Source: Sterolibacterium sp. (lineage in GTDB: Bacteria; Pseudomonadota; Gammaproteobacteria; Burkholderiales; Rhodocyclaceae). From it: DNA of 55,731 bases. The stretch lies in assembly GCA_018061005.1 (NCBI GenBank), contig JAGOVA010000013.1, positions 1-55,731 on the forward strand, in the 5' to 3' direction. The notes below the pieces were generated by a model, which was given only the letters and a program-made list of their open reading frames with translations, was not told where the DNA came from and did no database searches. A program made the translations under genes and the position numbers. This document shows positions 17,180 through 25,429 of the stretch, piece by piece; position 1 is the first letter of the stretch; every line of letters begins with the position of its first letter.

Positions 17180-19873
17180 TCAGTTGGGTATGCTGGGCGG
17201 TGCCGGTTCCAGCCAGCTCATCCCCGGCAAATGCTGCAGCCATTGCCCCAGGCCGGTGTCGTGAGCCATGACAAAGAACAGCAGTGAGGCGAGCAGGAGG
17301 TTTTTGATGCCCACATAGGCGGCCATGTCGGCCCATTGGGCGGGGCGGAAGTGGCGCGCCCACCAAGCGCCTTCGCGCACCACAGGTTTGACTTTCATGC
17401 GGACGGCGACTTCGTAAAGGCTCCAGGCCAGCCACCAGCCGAGGATCGGTGGATGATCGAGCCGACCGGCCGCCCCCAGGAGCCAGGCCCAGGTGGTGAG
17501 TGCGGCCAGCAGCAGACCGATGAGGTTGTAGAGGAGGTCTTCCTTGACGACGCTGCCGCGCCACGGGAAGAGATCGATCAGCTCCGCGCCCATCCAGGCG
17601 GCGACACTCAGGCGTACCACAGGTATAGCTGGCGTCGGCGGTGTTGGCAGCGTGTGGTTAGCCTGAGCCAGCGGCAGGATGGGGATGAAATAGCCATTCG
17701 CGCCGGTGGGCGTGAGCGGTTGCCCGGTTTTGCCCCGTTGCTTGCGCTCTTTGGCGAGTGGCGGGCAGGCGTGGTCGTCGTAGTAGAGAATCATGCAGTC
17801 CAGACACAGCAGACATTCGCGCGGATCGATTTGCCCGCTCTTGCGGTCGATGGCTTGTGATTCACAGCCCACCGCGCAGGCTTTGCAGGGGCCACATTCA
17901 TTCTTGCGCTTGAGCCCCCACCAGCGGAAGGTGGAGGGAATCGCGAGGCTTGCCCCCAGCGGGCAGAGGTATTTGCAGAAGGGGCGTTCGGTGAAGAGCG
18001 AGGCCAGGATCAGCAGCGTCCAGAGCAGGACGTAAGGCCAGCTCCGGTTCCAGACACCGACGAGGAAGGTGGTTTTGAAAGGTTCGATTTCAGCGAGTTG
18101 TTCGGCCAGTTCCAGCGAGTGGAAGGAGGCGGCGAACAGGCCGAGGAATACGGCGTATTTAAGCCACTTCAGCGCGTCATGCAGGGCAACGGGCAATTCC
18201 TTCTGCCAGCGTTTGAGCCCGAGTTTGCCGGCGATCTTGTAGAGCAGTTCGGTCATCGTGCCGTAGGGACACATCCAGCCGCAGAACATGCCGCGCCCCC
18301 AGAAAAACACGGTGATGATGATGAACCACCAGAACAGGAAAATGAACGGGTCGGAAAGGAATAGCGGCCATTCCCATTTGAACAGCAGGGCGTGGAGCAG
18401 GGTCAGCACCTGGGTGATCGAGGGTTGCGCCATCAGGAAGAATCCTGCGTAACCGATGGCGATCAGCCACAGGGTGTATTTGGGGAGGTTTACCCAGCGG
18501 CTGTCCTTGTGTGAGGCGCGGCGGATCAGCGGATCGCGCAGGGCGTAGAGCGTGCCGCCGCCGAGCAGGAACAGCAGGAAGCCTGCGATTTCCAGCGGGC
18601 GGCTTTTCCAGATACGCAGCCAGGTTGGGTCGGGCGGCGTGTAGCTGGGGCGGCCGCCTTGCAGGTAGTGGCCGGGTAGCCAGTAGGTCTTTTCAAAGTT
18701 GGTGAATATGGGTTGCCGGGTTTTGGGGTCGGGCTTGCTGCCGCGAAAGATCAGCCGCCAGGGGTAGGCGGCTGAAAAGTTGGGGCTACGCAGAATGAAA
18801 ATGGCGGCTTCGGAGTAGGGCGGGGCATGGGGCGCATGAAGGCTGTCGAGCACCAGTGAGTCGATGTCGCGGAAGGTGAAGGAGTCCATGTCCTGACCGA
18901 TGAGGATGCGGTCGAAAATGCCGCCATGTACGAAGCCCACGCCCTTGAAGGATTCCGTGCCGTTGCCGATCACGGCAATGGCGTGTTCGTCTGGCTTGAG
19001 GCGCGCCATGAGGTTTTCGTAACCTTCTTCGCCGAGCAGGCTGCGGCCGATGTCCGGGGTGTTCAGGTCGCCGAAATACAGGTCCATGTAGGGTCGCCCC
19101 GTGCTGGGCAGCCCCACGGCAGCCGGTTCCACGGTCAGCCGCTGGAGGCTGCCTTCGGCAACCAGGGTAGGCCAGTCTTTGAGTTGAGACGTGGCGGGAG
19201 CCAGGCGGGCGGGTGGCCGTTCCAGGCTTTTGAGGATGCCGACTTGTTTGGCAATGGCGATGCCGGAATGCAGTACCACCTGATTTTCGGCGATCACGGT
19301 GACGGTTGCGCCGCTGATGGCATCGAGGCCGATGACGCCTTCGTTCGGGCGGGATTCACCGATTTCAATCTTGTCGCCGACGTATTTGCCGACGTACTGG
19401 TTGATGAAGTGGATCAGCACGCTTTCGGGGATGCCCGAGAGCAGCAGTGGCTCGGCGTGCTTGAGGATGCGGATGCCGGTGAGGTTGCCTTGCAGATTCA
19501 TGCCGATCAGCGTGATCAGCGGTTTGCCGGAATAGCCGGGGATATCGACGATGTCGGTGGAGAGAAAAACGTAGCCGATCAGCTGGCGTTGCGCGCTGCT
19601 GGGCGGGCTGCCGGGGAGGGTGCCAGGAGGGCTGCTGTAGGCCTCGACATAAGGTGGCTTGCCCATGCGCGGGGAGAATTGCTGGGCGCCAGGCATGACC
19701 TCCGCGCAGGGGGCGTGGGCGCAGAGGTCCGGGTCGCTGAAGAGCTGTTCCGGCAGGGCGCGATCAAAACTGCTGGCGTGAGCCGGCAGGCCTGCAAGGA
19801 GCAGGATGGACAGCAGGCACAGCATGTATATGGCCATTGCGTTGCCAGGCGTGCCGTGGCCGGTGAGCTTCAT
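17180..19873 (-). CDS. NosR/NirI-like membrane flavo-iron-sulfur protein
   Basis: The 897-residue protein has a signal peptide (to about residue 33) and a periplasmic FMN-binding domain with SGAT at 187-190, whose Thr is the usual covalent flavin site. Membrane segments start at about 428, followed by CGWMCP (531-536) and CKYLCP (633-638), then Cys 660/663/666/670 and 687/690/693/703, suited to two [4Fe-4S] clusters. This is the NosR/NirI layout; NosR passes electrons to periplasmic nitrous-oxide reductase. As I recall the family, members end soon after the ferredoxin part at roughly 700-760 residues; here about 185 more residues add two or three hydrophobic segments. No nosZ, nosD or nir genes are nearby. 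It is the last gene of a co-oriented group with MoxR, GGDEF and VWA genes. The substrate protein is unknown. Confidence 0.82.
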   Translation of the reverse strand: MKLTGHGTPGNAMAIYMLCLLSILLLAGLPAHASSFDRALPEQLFSDPDLCAHAPCAEVMPGAQQFSPRMGKPPYVEAYSSPPGTLPGSPPSSAQRQLIGYVFLSTDIVDIPGYSGKPLITLIGMNLQGNLTGIRILKHAEPLLLSGIPESVLIHFINQYVGKYVGDKIEIGESRPNEGVIGLDAISGATVTVIAENQVVLHSGIAIAKQVGILKSLERPPARLAPATSQLKDWPTLVAEGSLQRLTVEPAAVGLPSTGRPYMDLYFGDLNTPDIGRSLLGEEGYENLMARLKPDEHAIAVIGNGTESFKGVGFVHGGIFDRILIGQDMDSFTFRDIDSLVLDSLHAPHAPPYSEAAIFILRSPNFSAAYPWRLIFRGSKPDPKTRQPIFTNFEKTYWLPGHYLQGGRPSYTPPDPTWLRIWKSRPLEIAGFLLFLLGGGTLYALRDPLIRRASHKDSRWVNLPKYTLWLIAIGYAGFFLMAQPSITQVLTLLHALLFKWEWPLFLSDPFIFLFWWFIIITVFFWGRGMFCGWMCPYGTMTELLYKIAGKLGLKRWQKELPVALHDALKWLKYAVFLGLFAASFHSLELAEQLAEIEPFKTTFLVGVWNRSWPYVLLWTLLILASLFTERPFCKYLCPLGASLAIPSTFRWWGLKRKNECGPCKACAVGCESQAIDRKSGQIDPRECLLCLDCMILYYDDHACPPLAKERKQRGKTGQPLTPTGANGYFIPILPLAQANHTLPTPPTPAIPVVRLSVAAWMGAELIDLFPWRGSVVKEDLLYNLIGLLLAALTTWAWLLGAAGRLDHPPILGWWLAWSLYEVAVRMKVKPVVREGAWWARHFRPAQWADMAAYVGIKNLLLASLLFFVMAHDTGLGQWLQHLPGMSWLEPAPPSIPN

Positions 19874-19921
19874 GGGGATGGACGGTGGGAGTTCAGCCGA
19901 CGCGCATTGCGGATCAAGCGG

Positions 19922-21094
19922 TTATTTGTTGAGCTGGCGCATGGCCTGTTCGAGGCCGTCGAGGGTGAGCGGAAACATGCGCCCGCCCATCAGGTTGTGG
20001 ATGAGCTGGATGGAGTGGCGGTAGTCCCAGAGTCGTTGTGGCTCCGGGTTGAGCCAGGCGGCATGCGGATAACGCTCCAGCAAGCGTCCCAGCCAGACAG
20101 CCCCCGGCTCTTCGTTCATGTATTCGATGTTGCCCCCCGGCTGGACGATTTCGTAGGGGCTCATCGTGGCATCACCAACGAGGATCAGTTTGTAGTCGTC
20201 GCCATATTTGTGCAGCACATCGAGCAGCGGGTAACGCTCGGTCTTGCGTCGCTGGTTGTCTTTCCAGACGTAATCGTAGATGCAGTTGTGGAAGTAGTAA
20301 TATTCCAGGTGCTTGAATTCGCTGCGCGCGGCGGAGAACAGTTCTTCGCACAAACGGATGTGGTCATCCATCGAGCCGCCGACATCAAGGAATAACAGGA
20401 CTTTGACCTTGTTGTGCCGTTCTGGGCGCATTTTCAGGTCGAGCCAGCCAGCATTCTGCGCCGTGCCCCGGATGGTGCCGTCCAGATCGAGTTCTTCGGC
20501 GGCTCCTTCGCGGGCAAAGCGGCGCAGGCGGCGCAGGGCGACCTTGATGTTGCGTGTGCCCAGGTCGACAGAATCGTCGAGGTTACGGTAGCTGCGTTCT
20601 TCCCAGACCTTGATGGCGGTGCGGTTGCCCGCCGAGGGGCCGCCGATGCGGATCCCTTCGGGGTGGTAGCCGCCATGCCCAAAGGGCGAACTGCCGCCGG
20701 TGCCGATCCATTTGTTGCCGCCTTCGTGACGTTCCTTCTGCTCGGCCAGCCGCTCCTTGAACTGCTCCATGAGCTTGTCCCAGCCGAGTTTTTCGAGCTG
20801 TGCTTTTTCTTCAGGCGTGAGATGCTTTTGCATCATCTGGCGCAGCCAGTCTTCAGGAATGTCGGCTTCAAGGCCGGGGATTTCCGTCACACCATGAAAA
20901 TAACTGCCAAAGGCGCGGTCGAACTTGTCGTAGTTCGACTCGTCCTTGATGAGGCAGGTGCGCGCGAGCACATAGAAATCGTCGAGGCTGTGCCCGGCCA
21001 GACGTTGCTGGAGGGCTTCGAGCAGGGTCAGAAATTCGCGCGTCGATACAGGTAGCCGGGCCGCTTTGAGGTGCAGGAAAAAATCGATCAGCAT
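19922..21094 (-). CDS. VWA-domain (CoxE-like) protein
   Basis: In this 390-residue soluble protein the first 220 residues are charged and helical, with a Gly-rich patch near 125-155. A von Willebrand A domain starts at about 228, with the metal-site loop DVGGSMD at 237-243. This replaces the canonical DxSxS with DxGGS, as I recall from this bacterial VWA family. Such proteins pair with MoxR AAA+ ATPases, as in NorD/NorQ, CbbO/CbbQ and CoxE/CoxD, to activate metalloenzymes. The cognate MoxR gene lies two genes upstream on the same strand. The start lies 30 bases after the GGDEF-protein stop, and its end is 48 bases from the NosR-like gene. Confidence 0.85.
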   Translation of the reverse strand: MLIDFFLHLKAARLPVSTREFLTLLEALQQRLAGHSLDDFYVLARTCLIKDESNYDKFDRAFGSYFHGVTEIPGLEADIPEDWLRQMMQKHLTPEEKAQLEKLGWDKLMEQFKERLAEQKERHEGGNKWIGTGGSSPFGHGGYHPEGIRIGGPSAGNRTAIKVWEERSYRNLDDSVDLGTRNIKVALRRLRRFAREGAAEELDLDGTIRGTAQNAGWLDLKMRPERHNKVKVLLFLDVGGSMDDHIRLCEELFSAARSEFKHLEYYYFHNCIYDYVWKDNQRRKTERYPLLDVLHKYGDDYKLILVGDATMSPYEIVQPGGNIEYMNEEPGAVWLGRLLERYPHAAWLNPEPQRLWDYRHSIQLIHNLMGGRMFPLTLDGLEQAMRQLNK

Positions 21095-21124
21095 GTTTCG
21101 TGACAGGGAGGCACTGCCGCTTGG

Positions 21125-23371
21125 TCAGTCGGGCAAACGGGGCAGTGGGGTGGCTTCGTGTGTGTCGTGAGCATCTGCATGAGACGTGTCCGGCGATGCC
21201 GTGGGTTCGGCTGCGTCGGGGTGTTCAGGTGCGCTGACAGGTGCGTTGGCAGGTGACATTTCGGCGTTGATTTCAGGAGCCAGCGTCGCCGGGTTGGCGG
21301 ACGAGCCGGGTTGATCTTCCGTCGCGTAGAGGATGGCGCGGTTGCGGCCTTCGTGTTTGGCAATGTAGAGTGCCTTGTCGGCATTGTTGGTGAGTTCGTC
21401 CGTGGTGGCGCCGTGCATCGGGTAGATGGCAATGCCGATCGAGAGGGTCGTGCCGATCATCGAGTCGCCAAACGGGATTTTGGTCGCGGCAAATTTTTCG
21501 CGCAGCGTGTTGGCGCGGTCGATGGCCGTGGCGGTCGGCATCTTGGGCAGCATCAGCATGAATTCTTCACCGCCGTAACGGCAGGCGACGTCACCTTCGC
21601 GGGCATGATCCTGCATGATTTTGGCGAAGGTCTTGAGGACTTCGTCACCGGCCAGATGGCCGTAGGTGTCGTTGATTTTCTTGAAGAAGTCCAGGTCGAG
21701 CAGGATCACGCAGAGCTGATAGCTTTCACGCTTGGCGCGTGACAGTTCGCGCTTCAGGGTTTCGTCGAGATAACGGCGGTTATGCAGCCCCGTCAGCGGG
21801 TCACGCACGGCCTGTTCCTGCAGTTTTTCCTGGAGTTTCTTGATTTCATCGAATTGTTCACGCAGGTCGGTATTGGCCTTGGTGAGGGCAATTTCCATTT
21901 GTTTGCGTTCGGTGATTTCCTGGGTGACCACCGCAAACTTGCCCGGCGCGGGGCTGTAGGCATCGGTGGCAAACCAACGGCAGGTTTTTTGCGAGAACTT
22001 TTCAAAACGCTGGGGCTGGCCGCTCTTGGCGACTGCGCCGAATTGTTCGAGCCAGCCGTCGTCGCTATCCTGCAGCACTTCCTTGGCGCGTTTGCCGAGC
22101 AGCTTTTCACGTGGCATGCCGGAAACTTTTTCAAAGGCAGGGTTCACTTCGAGGAAGCGGTAATCGATCGGCGTGCCGTCGGTGTCGCAGACGATCTCGT
22201 TGAGTGCGAAACCATTGTCCATCGAGGTGAACAGGCCACGGTAACGCTCTTCGTTGGCGCGAAGCTGTTCTTGCAGGGCGGTCTGGCGTTGACGTTCGAT
22301 GCGAAGTGCGTACTGGGTGCGCGCCAGACGCCAGGAAACGAAGATAAACAGGAGGACGAGTAACGCGCCAACGCCGCCGATGAGCCCCATGATCTTGTAA
22401 TCAAATGCAGGGGTTTCTTTCTTGGGGGGTGGGGGTGCCGGGTTGAAGAGGAAGGTATTGAGTTCCGGGGTTTTGTCGATTTTGCCGAGGCTGGTGTAGG
22501 TCGCGCCGATCTTCTGCCAGCGATCGGGGGTCTGGGTGCCGATGCTGATGTAGTCGACGCCGATGAGTTTGGCGATCTGGCTGGCCTGATGCATCAGAAA
22601 CTCGCGGTCGCGACGTTGCGAGTATTTGCTGCGGATGAGCTCGGCGATTTCTTCCTGGTGCGCCAGGGCATATTTCCAGCCACGCAGGCTGGCTTCGCGG
22701 AAGGCGCGCACCCGGTCGCCTTGCTCGTTGACCATGTTTTCCGAGGTGAACAGGTTGTCACCATAAAAATCAATGCCGTCTTTTTCAGGGGCATCGGTCT
22801 GGTAGGCGAAACCGGCTTGATCCAGTAACCGGGTTTCGTTCAGCAGGGAGCCTGACATGGCTTCGACCTTGCCTTTGATGAGATCTTGCGGGTCGTAGCT
22901 GGGTTCGACGCGGGTGATGCGGTTCAGCAAGTTTTGTTTTTTCAGCAGCGCCGCAATTTCTTCGGCTTGCATGTCCAGCATGACGCGTTTGCCGGCTAGT
23001 CCCTGTATGTTCTGGTTTTTGCCACGCGCCCGGCTGATGAGTACCATCGGCGAGTGCTGGAAAATCGTGGCCAGTGAAACGACGGGGCGACCCGCCGCGC
23101 GGGCGAGCAGCAGGTTGCTGTCGGAAATGCCGAATTCGGCTTTGCCGGAGATGACATCAATGACGGGATCCACCCCGATGCGGGATTCGACGAGGCTGAC
23201 ATCCAGCCCGGCCTGCTTGTAATAGCCCTGCGCGATGGCCGCGTAGTAGCCGGCAAAGCCGAACTGGTGATAGGAATTGAGCTGCAGGGTGACCTTGTCC
23301 AGCGCGCTGGCCGGCAGGGCAATCAGCGCAGTGAGCAGCAGCAGGAGTTTGGTCAGGGTGGACGTTTTCAT
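21125..23371 (-). CDS. Substrate-binding-protein/PAS/GGDEF fusion (ligand-sensing diguanylate cyclase)
   Basis: The 748-residue protein begins with a signal peptide (to about 24). A periplasmic NMT1/THI5-like solute-binding domain (about 26-310; YHQFGFAGYYAAIAQGYYKQAGLDV) follows, then one membrane span at 327-348, a PAS domain (375-490), a short coiled coil and a GGDEF-type domain with GGEEF at 600-604. An RxxD inhibitory site (REGD) lies five residues before GGEEF, so it should be an active, product-inhibited diguanylate cyclase. The C-terminal 45 residues are Ala/Pro-rich and disordered. The ligand is unknown; NMT1 relatives bind thiamine precursors, taurine or nitrate-like solutes. Its ATG shares one base with the MoxR stop (TAATG at 23369-23373), so translation is coupled. 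Confidence 0.88.
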   Translation of the reverse strand: MKTSTLTKLLLLLTALIALPASALDKVTLQLNSYHQFGFAGYYAAIAQGYYKQAGLDVSLVESRIGVDPVIDVISGKAEFGISDSNLLLARAAGRPVVSLATIFQHSPMVLISRARGKNQNIQGLAGKRVMLDMQAEEIAALLKKQNLLNRITRVEPSYDPQDLIKGKVEAMSGSLLNETRLLDQAGFAYQTDAPEKDGIDFYGDNLFTSENMVNEQGDRVRAFREASLRGWKYALAHQEEIAELIRSKYSQRRDREFLMHQASQIAKLIGVDYISIGTQTPDRWQKIGATYTSLGKIDKTPELNTFLFNPAPPPPKKETPAFDYKIMGLIGGVGALLVLLFIFVSWRLARTQYALRIERQRQTALQEQLRANEERYRGLFTSMDNGFALNEIVCDTDGTPIDYRFLEVNPAFEKVSGMPREKLLGKRAKEVLQDSDDGWLEQFGAVAKSGQPQRFEKFSQKTCRWFATDAYSPAPGKFAVVTQEITERKQMEIALTKANTDLREQFDEIKKLQEKLQEQAVRDPLTGLHNRRYLDETLKRELSRAKRESYQLCVILLDLDFFKKINDTYGHLAGDEVLKTFAKIMQDHAREGDVACRYGGEEFMLMLPKMPTATAIDRANTLREKFAATKIPFGDSMIGTTLSIGIAIYPMHGATTDELTNNADKALYIAKHEGRNRAILYATEDQPGSSANPATLAPEINAEMSPANAPVSAPEHPDAAEPTASPDTSHADAHDTHEATPLPRLPD

Positions 23372-24222
23372 TATCTGTGGTTCCTCGCCATGAAGAGCAG
23401 ACGTTCAAACAGATGGACATCCTGCTCGTTTTTGAGCAGGGCGCCGTGGAGTGGAGGGACAGCTGTTTTTTGATCTTTGCTACGCAGTGCCTCGGGGGGG
23501 ATGTCTTCGGCCAGCAGCAGTTTGAGCCAGTCGATCAGCTCGGAGGTCGAGGGTTTTTTCTTGAGGCCGGGGATCTCGCGCAACTCGAAGAAGACTTCCA
23601 GTGCCTCGCGCAGCAACGCCTGTTTGATGCCGGGAAAGTGCACATCGACGATGCTCTGCATGGTTTCTTTGTCGGGAAACTTGATGTAGTGGAAGAAACA
23701 GCGGCGCAGGAAGGCATCGGGCAATTCCTTCTCGTTGTTCGAGGTGATGAAGATCAGGGGGCGCTGGCGTGCCTTGATCAGCTGGCGTGTTTCGTAGACA
23801 TGGAATTCCATGCGGTCCAGCTCGCGCAGGAGGTCGTTGGGGAATTCAATGTCGGCCTTGTCGATTTCGTCGATCAGGATGATGCAGGGACGCTCTGCCT
23901 CGAAGGCCTGCCACAGCACGCCTTTGACGATGTAGTTGCCGATGTCATGCACTCGCGCGCCGGCATCGCCGCCCAGCTGCGAGTCGCGCAGGCGTGAGAC
24001 GGCATCGTATTCGTACAGACCCTGCTGTGCCTTGGTCGTGGATTTGATGTGCCATTGCAGGAGCGGCATGTCGAGCGCGGCGGCGACTTCTTCGGCCAGC
24101 ATGGTTTTGCCGGTGCCGGGTTCGCCCTTGATCAGCAGGGGGCGTTGCAGGGCGATGGCCGCATTGACGGCGAGTTTGAGGTCGGGGGTGGCGATGTAGT
24201 TGGAGCTGCCGGTGAAACGCAT
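23371..24222 (-). CDS. MoxR-family AAA+ ATPase
   Basis: The 283-residue ATPase has Walker A GEPGTGKT at 33-40, Walker B with the DE pair at 118-119 (IILIDEID), sensor TSNNEKELPDAF, and the arginine finger in FLRRCFFHYI. MoxR proteins act as chaperone-like ATPases with a VWA partner to insert cofactors into, or activate, metalloenzymes. The partner is probably the VWA protein two genes downstream. This subgroup is close to CoxD-like ATPases by its N-terminal GSSNYIATPDLKLAVN. The start lies 60 bases after the DUF1841 gene on the same strand. Confidence 0.9.
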   Translation of the reverse strand: MRFTGSSNYIATPDLKLAVNAAIALQRPLLIKGEPGTGKTMLAEEVAAALDMPLLQWHIKSTTKAQQGLYEYDAVSRLRDSQLGGDAGARVHDIGNYIVKGVLWQAFEAERPCIILIDEIDKADIEFPNDLLRELDRMEFHVYETRQLIKARQRPLIFITSNNEKELPDAFLRRCFFHYIKFPDKETMQSIVDVHFPGIKQALLREALEVFFELREIPGLKKKPSTSELIDWLKLLLAEDIPPEALRSKDQKTAVPPLHGALLKNEQDVHLFERLLFMARNHR

Positions 24223-24282
24223 GGACTAGTACCCTGAATATCAATGGAAAAAATAAGAATCGTCCATTCTACCTGTTGCTTT

Positions 24283-24720
24283 CTAGATTTTGCGGCGCAT
24301 ACATTCCAGGTAGGCCGCGCCATCGGGCGGCTGCGCTTCACGCTGGGCACGCCAGAGGGTTTCGCCCAGGCATTCGAGAATCTCGTGCAATGCGGCGTGG
24401 CGTTCGCCGTGGCGTTGTTGCAGGCGCTCGGCCATGGCGCGGATGCCGGGGGGCTGGTCGATGGAGAGTTGTTCTTCGATGGCCAGATGCAGCGAGAGGT
24501 GCAGGAAAGGGTTGCTTTCGCCCTGTTCGGGTGTCCATTCGCGTGCCAGAAGTTCATCCAGGTCATCGCCGGGTGCGCCGAGCAGGCTGTGATACTCCGG
24601 GTGCAGGCGAACGAGGTCGGTGGCGATGATTTCCATCGGTGTCATGGGACGGTTTTGTAGCTGTTTGTGCCAGGCGTCGACAAAGAAGCGGCGCGCCTGG
24701 TCACGCGAGGGATTGAACAT
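24283..24720 (-). CDS. DUF1841 family protein
   Basis: This 145-residue cytosolic protein begins MFNPSRDQARRFFVDAW and contains HPEYH and NPFLHLSLHLAIEEQLSIDQPPGI, the pattern of the DUF1841 family of beta- and gammaproteobacteria. It is His-rich in the middle, but no metal site is established. Function is unknown. It lies 11 bases downstream of nth on the same strand, so the two are very likely cotranscribed. Confidence 0.85.
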   Translation of the reverse strand: MFNPSRDQARRFFVDAWHKQLQNRPMTPMEIIATDLVRLHPEYHSLLGAPGDDLDELLAREWTPEQGESNPFLHLSLHLAIEEQLSIDQPPGIRAMAERLQQRHGERHAALHEILECLGETLWRAQREAQPPDGAAYLECMRRKI

Positions 24721-24731
24721 GGCGGGAGCCT

Positions 24732-25388
24732 TTAGAGCAGTTTGTCGGGGTAGTCACACAGGTCGTTGATGAGGCAGCGTCCACATTCAGGCTTGCGTGC
24801 CTTGCAGCAGTAGCGGCCATGCAGGATCAGCCAGTGGTGGGCATCCAGCAGAAATTCGGGCGGGACGGATTCTAGCAGCCCGGCTTCCACGGCTTTCACG
24901 TCCTTGCCGCGCGCCAGCCCTGTGCGGTTGGCGACGCGGAAAATGTGGGTATCGACGGCGATCACTGGCTCGCGAAAGATTGTGTTGAGAATGACATTGG
25001 CAGTTTTGTGGCCAACGCCGGGCAGCGCTTCGAGCGCGGCGCCATCATGGGGGACTTCACCCTGATGGCGTTCGAGGAGCAGGCGGGACAGGCCGATGAC
25101 GTTTTTGGCTTTGGTTTTATAGAGGCCAATCGTGGAGAGCGCCTCGCGTAGCCGCTCTTCACCGAGTGCCAGCATGGCGGACGGGCTGGCTGCCTGTTTG
25201 AAAAGTGGGCGTGTGACCAGGTTGACGCTTTTGTCGGTGGCTTGTGCCGAAAGTACCACGGCGACCAGGAGCTGGTAGGGCGTGGCGTATTCCAGTTCGG
25301 TTTGCGGCTGTGGGTTGGCTGCACGCAAGCGGGTGAATATCTCGGCGCGGTGCAAGCGGGTGGCTGGGGCGGCGGATTTTCGCTTCAT
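24732..25388 (-). CDS. nth: Endonuclease III
   Basis: Endonuclease III is a DNA glycosylase/AP lyase for oxidised pyrimidines. Visible features are the [10 protein letters not shown] helix-hairpin-helix with catalytic Lys128, catalytic Asp146 in AVDTHIFRV, and the [4Fe-4S] ligands Cys 195, 202, 205 and 211 in the C-x6-C-x2-C-x5-C spacing. I start at ATG 25388, giving 218 residues, closer to E. coli Nth (211); an in-frame ATG at 25409 would add seven residues. In E. coli nth ends the rsxABCDGE-nth operon; here it lies on the same strand downstream of rsxE, but a chemoreceptor gene on the opposite strand separates them. Confidence 0.95.
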   Translation of the reverse strand: MKRKSAAPATRLHRAEIFTRLRAANPQPQTELEYATPYQLLVAVVLSAQATDKSVNLVTRPLFKQAASPSAMLALGEERLREALSTIGLYKTKAKNVIGLSRLLLERHQGEVPHDGAALEALPGVGHKTANVILNTIFREPVIAVDTHIFRVANRTGLARGKDVKAVEAGLLESVPPEFLLDAHHWLILHGRYCCKARKPECGRCLINDLCDYPDKLL

Positions 25389-25429
25389 GGGTCGAGTATA
25401 CTTTTCCATACCCTGTTTGTAAGGACGTC

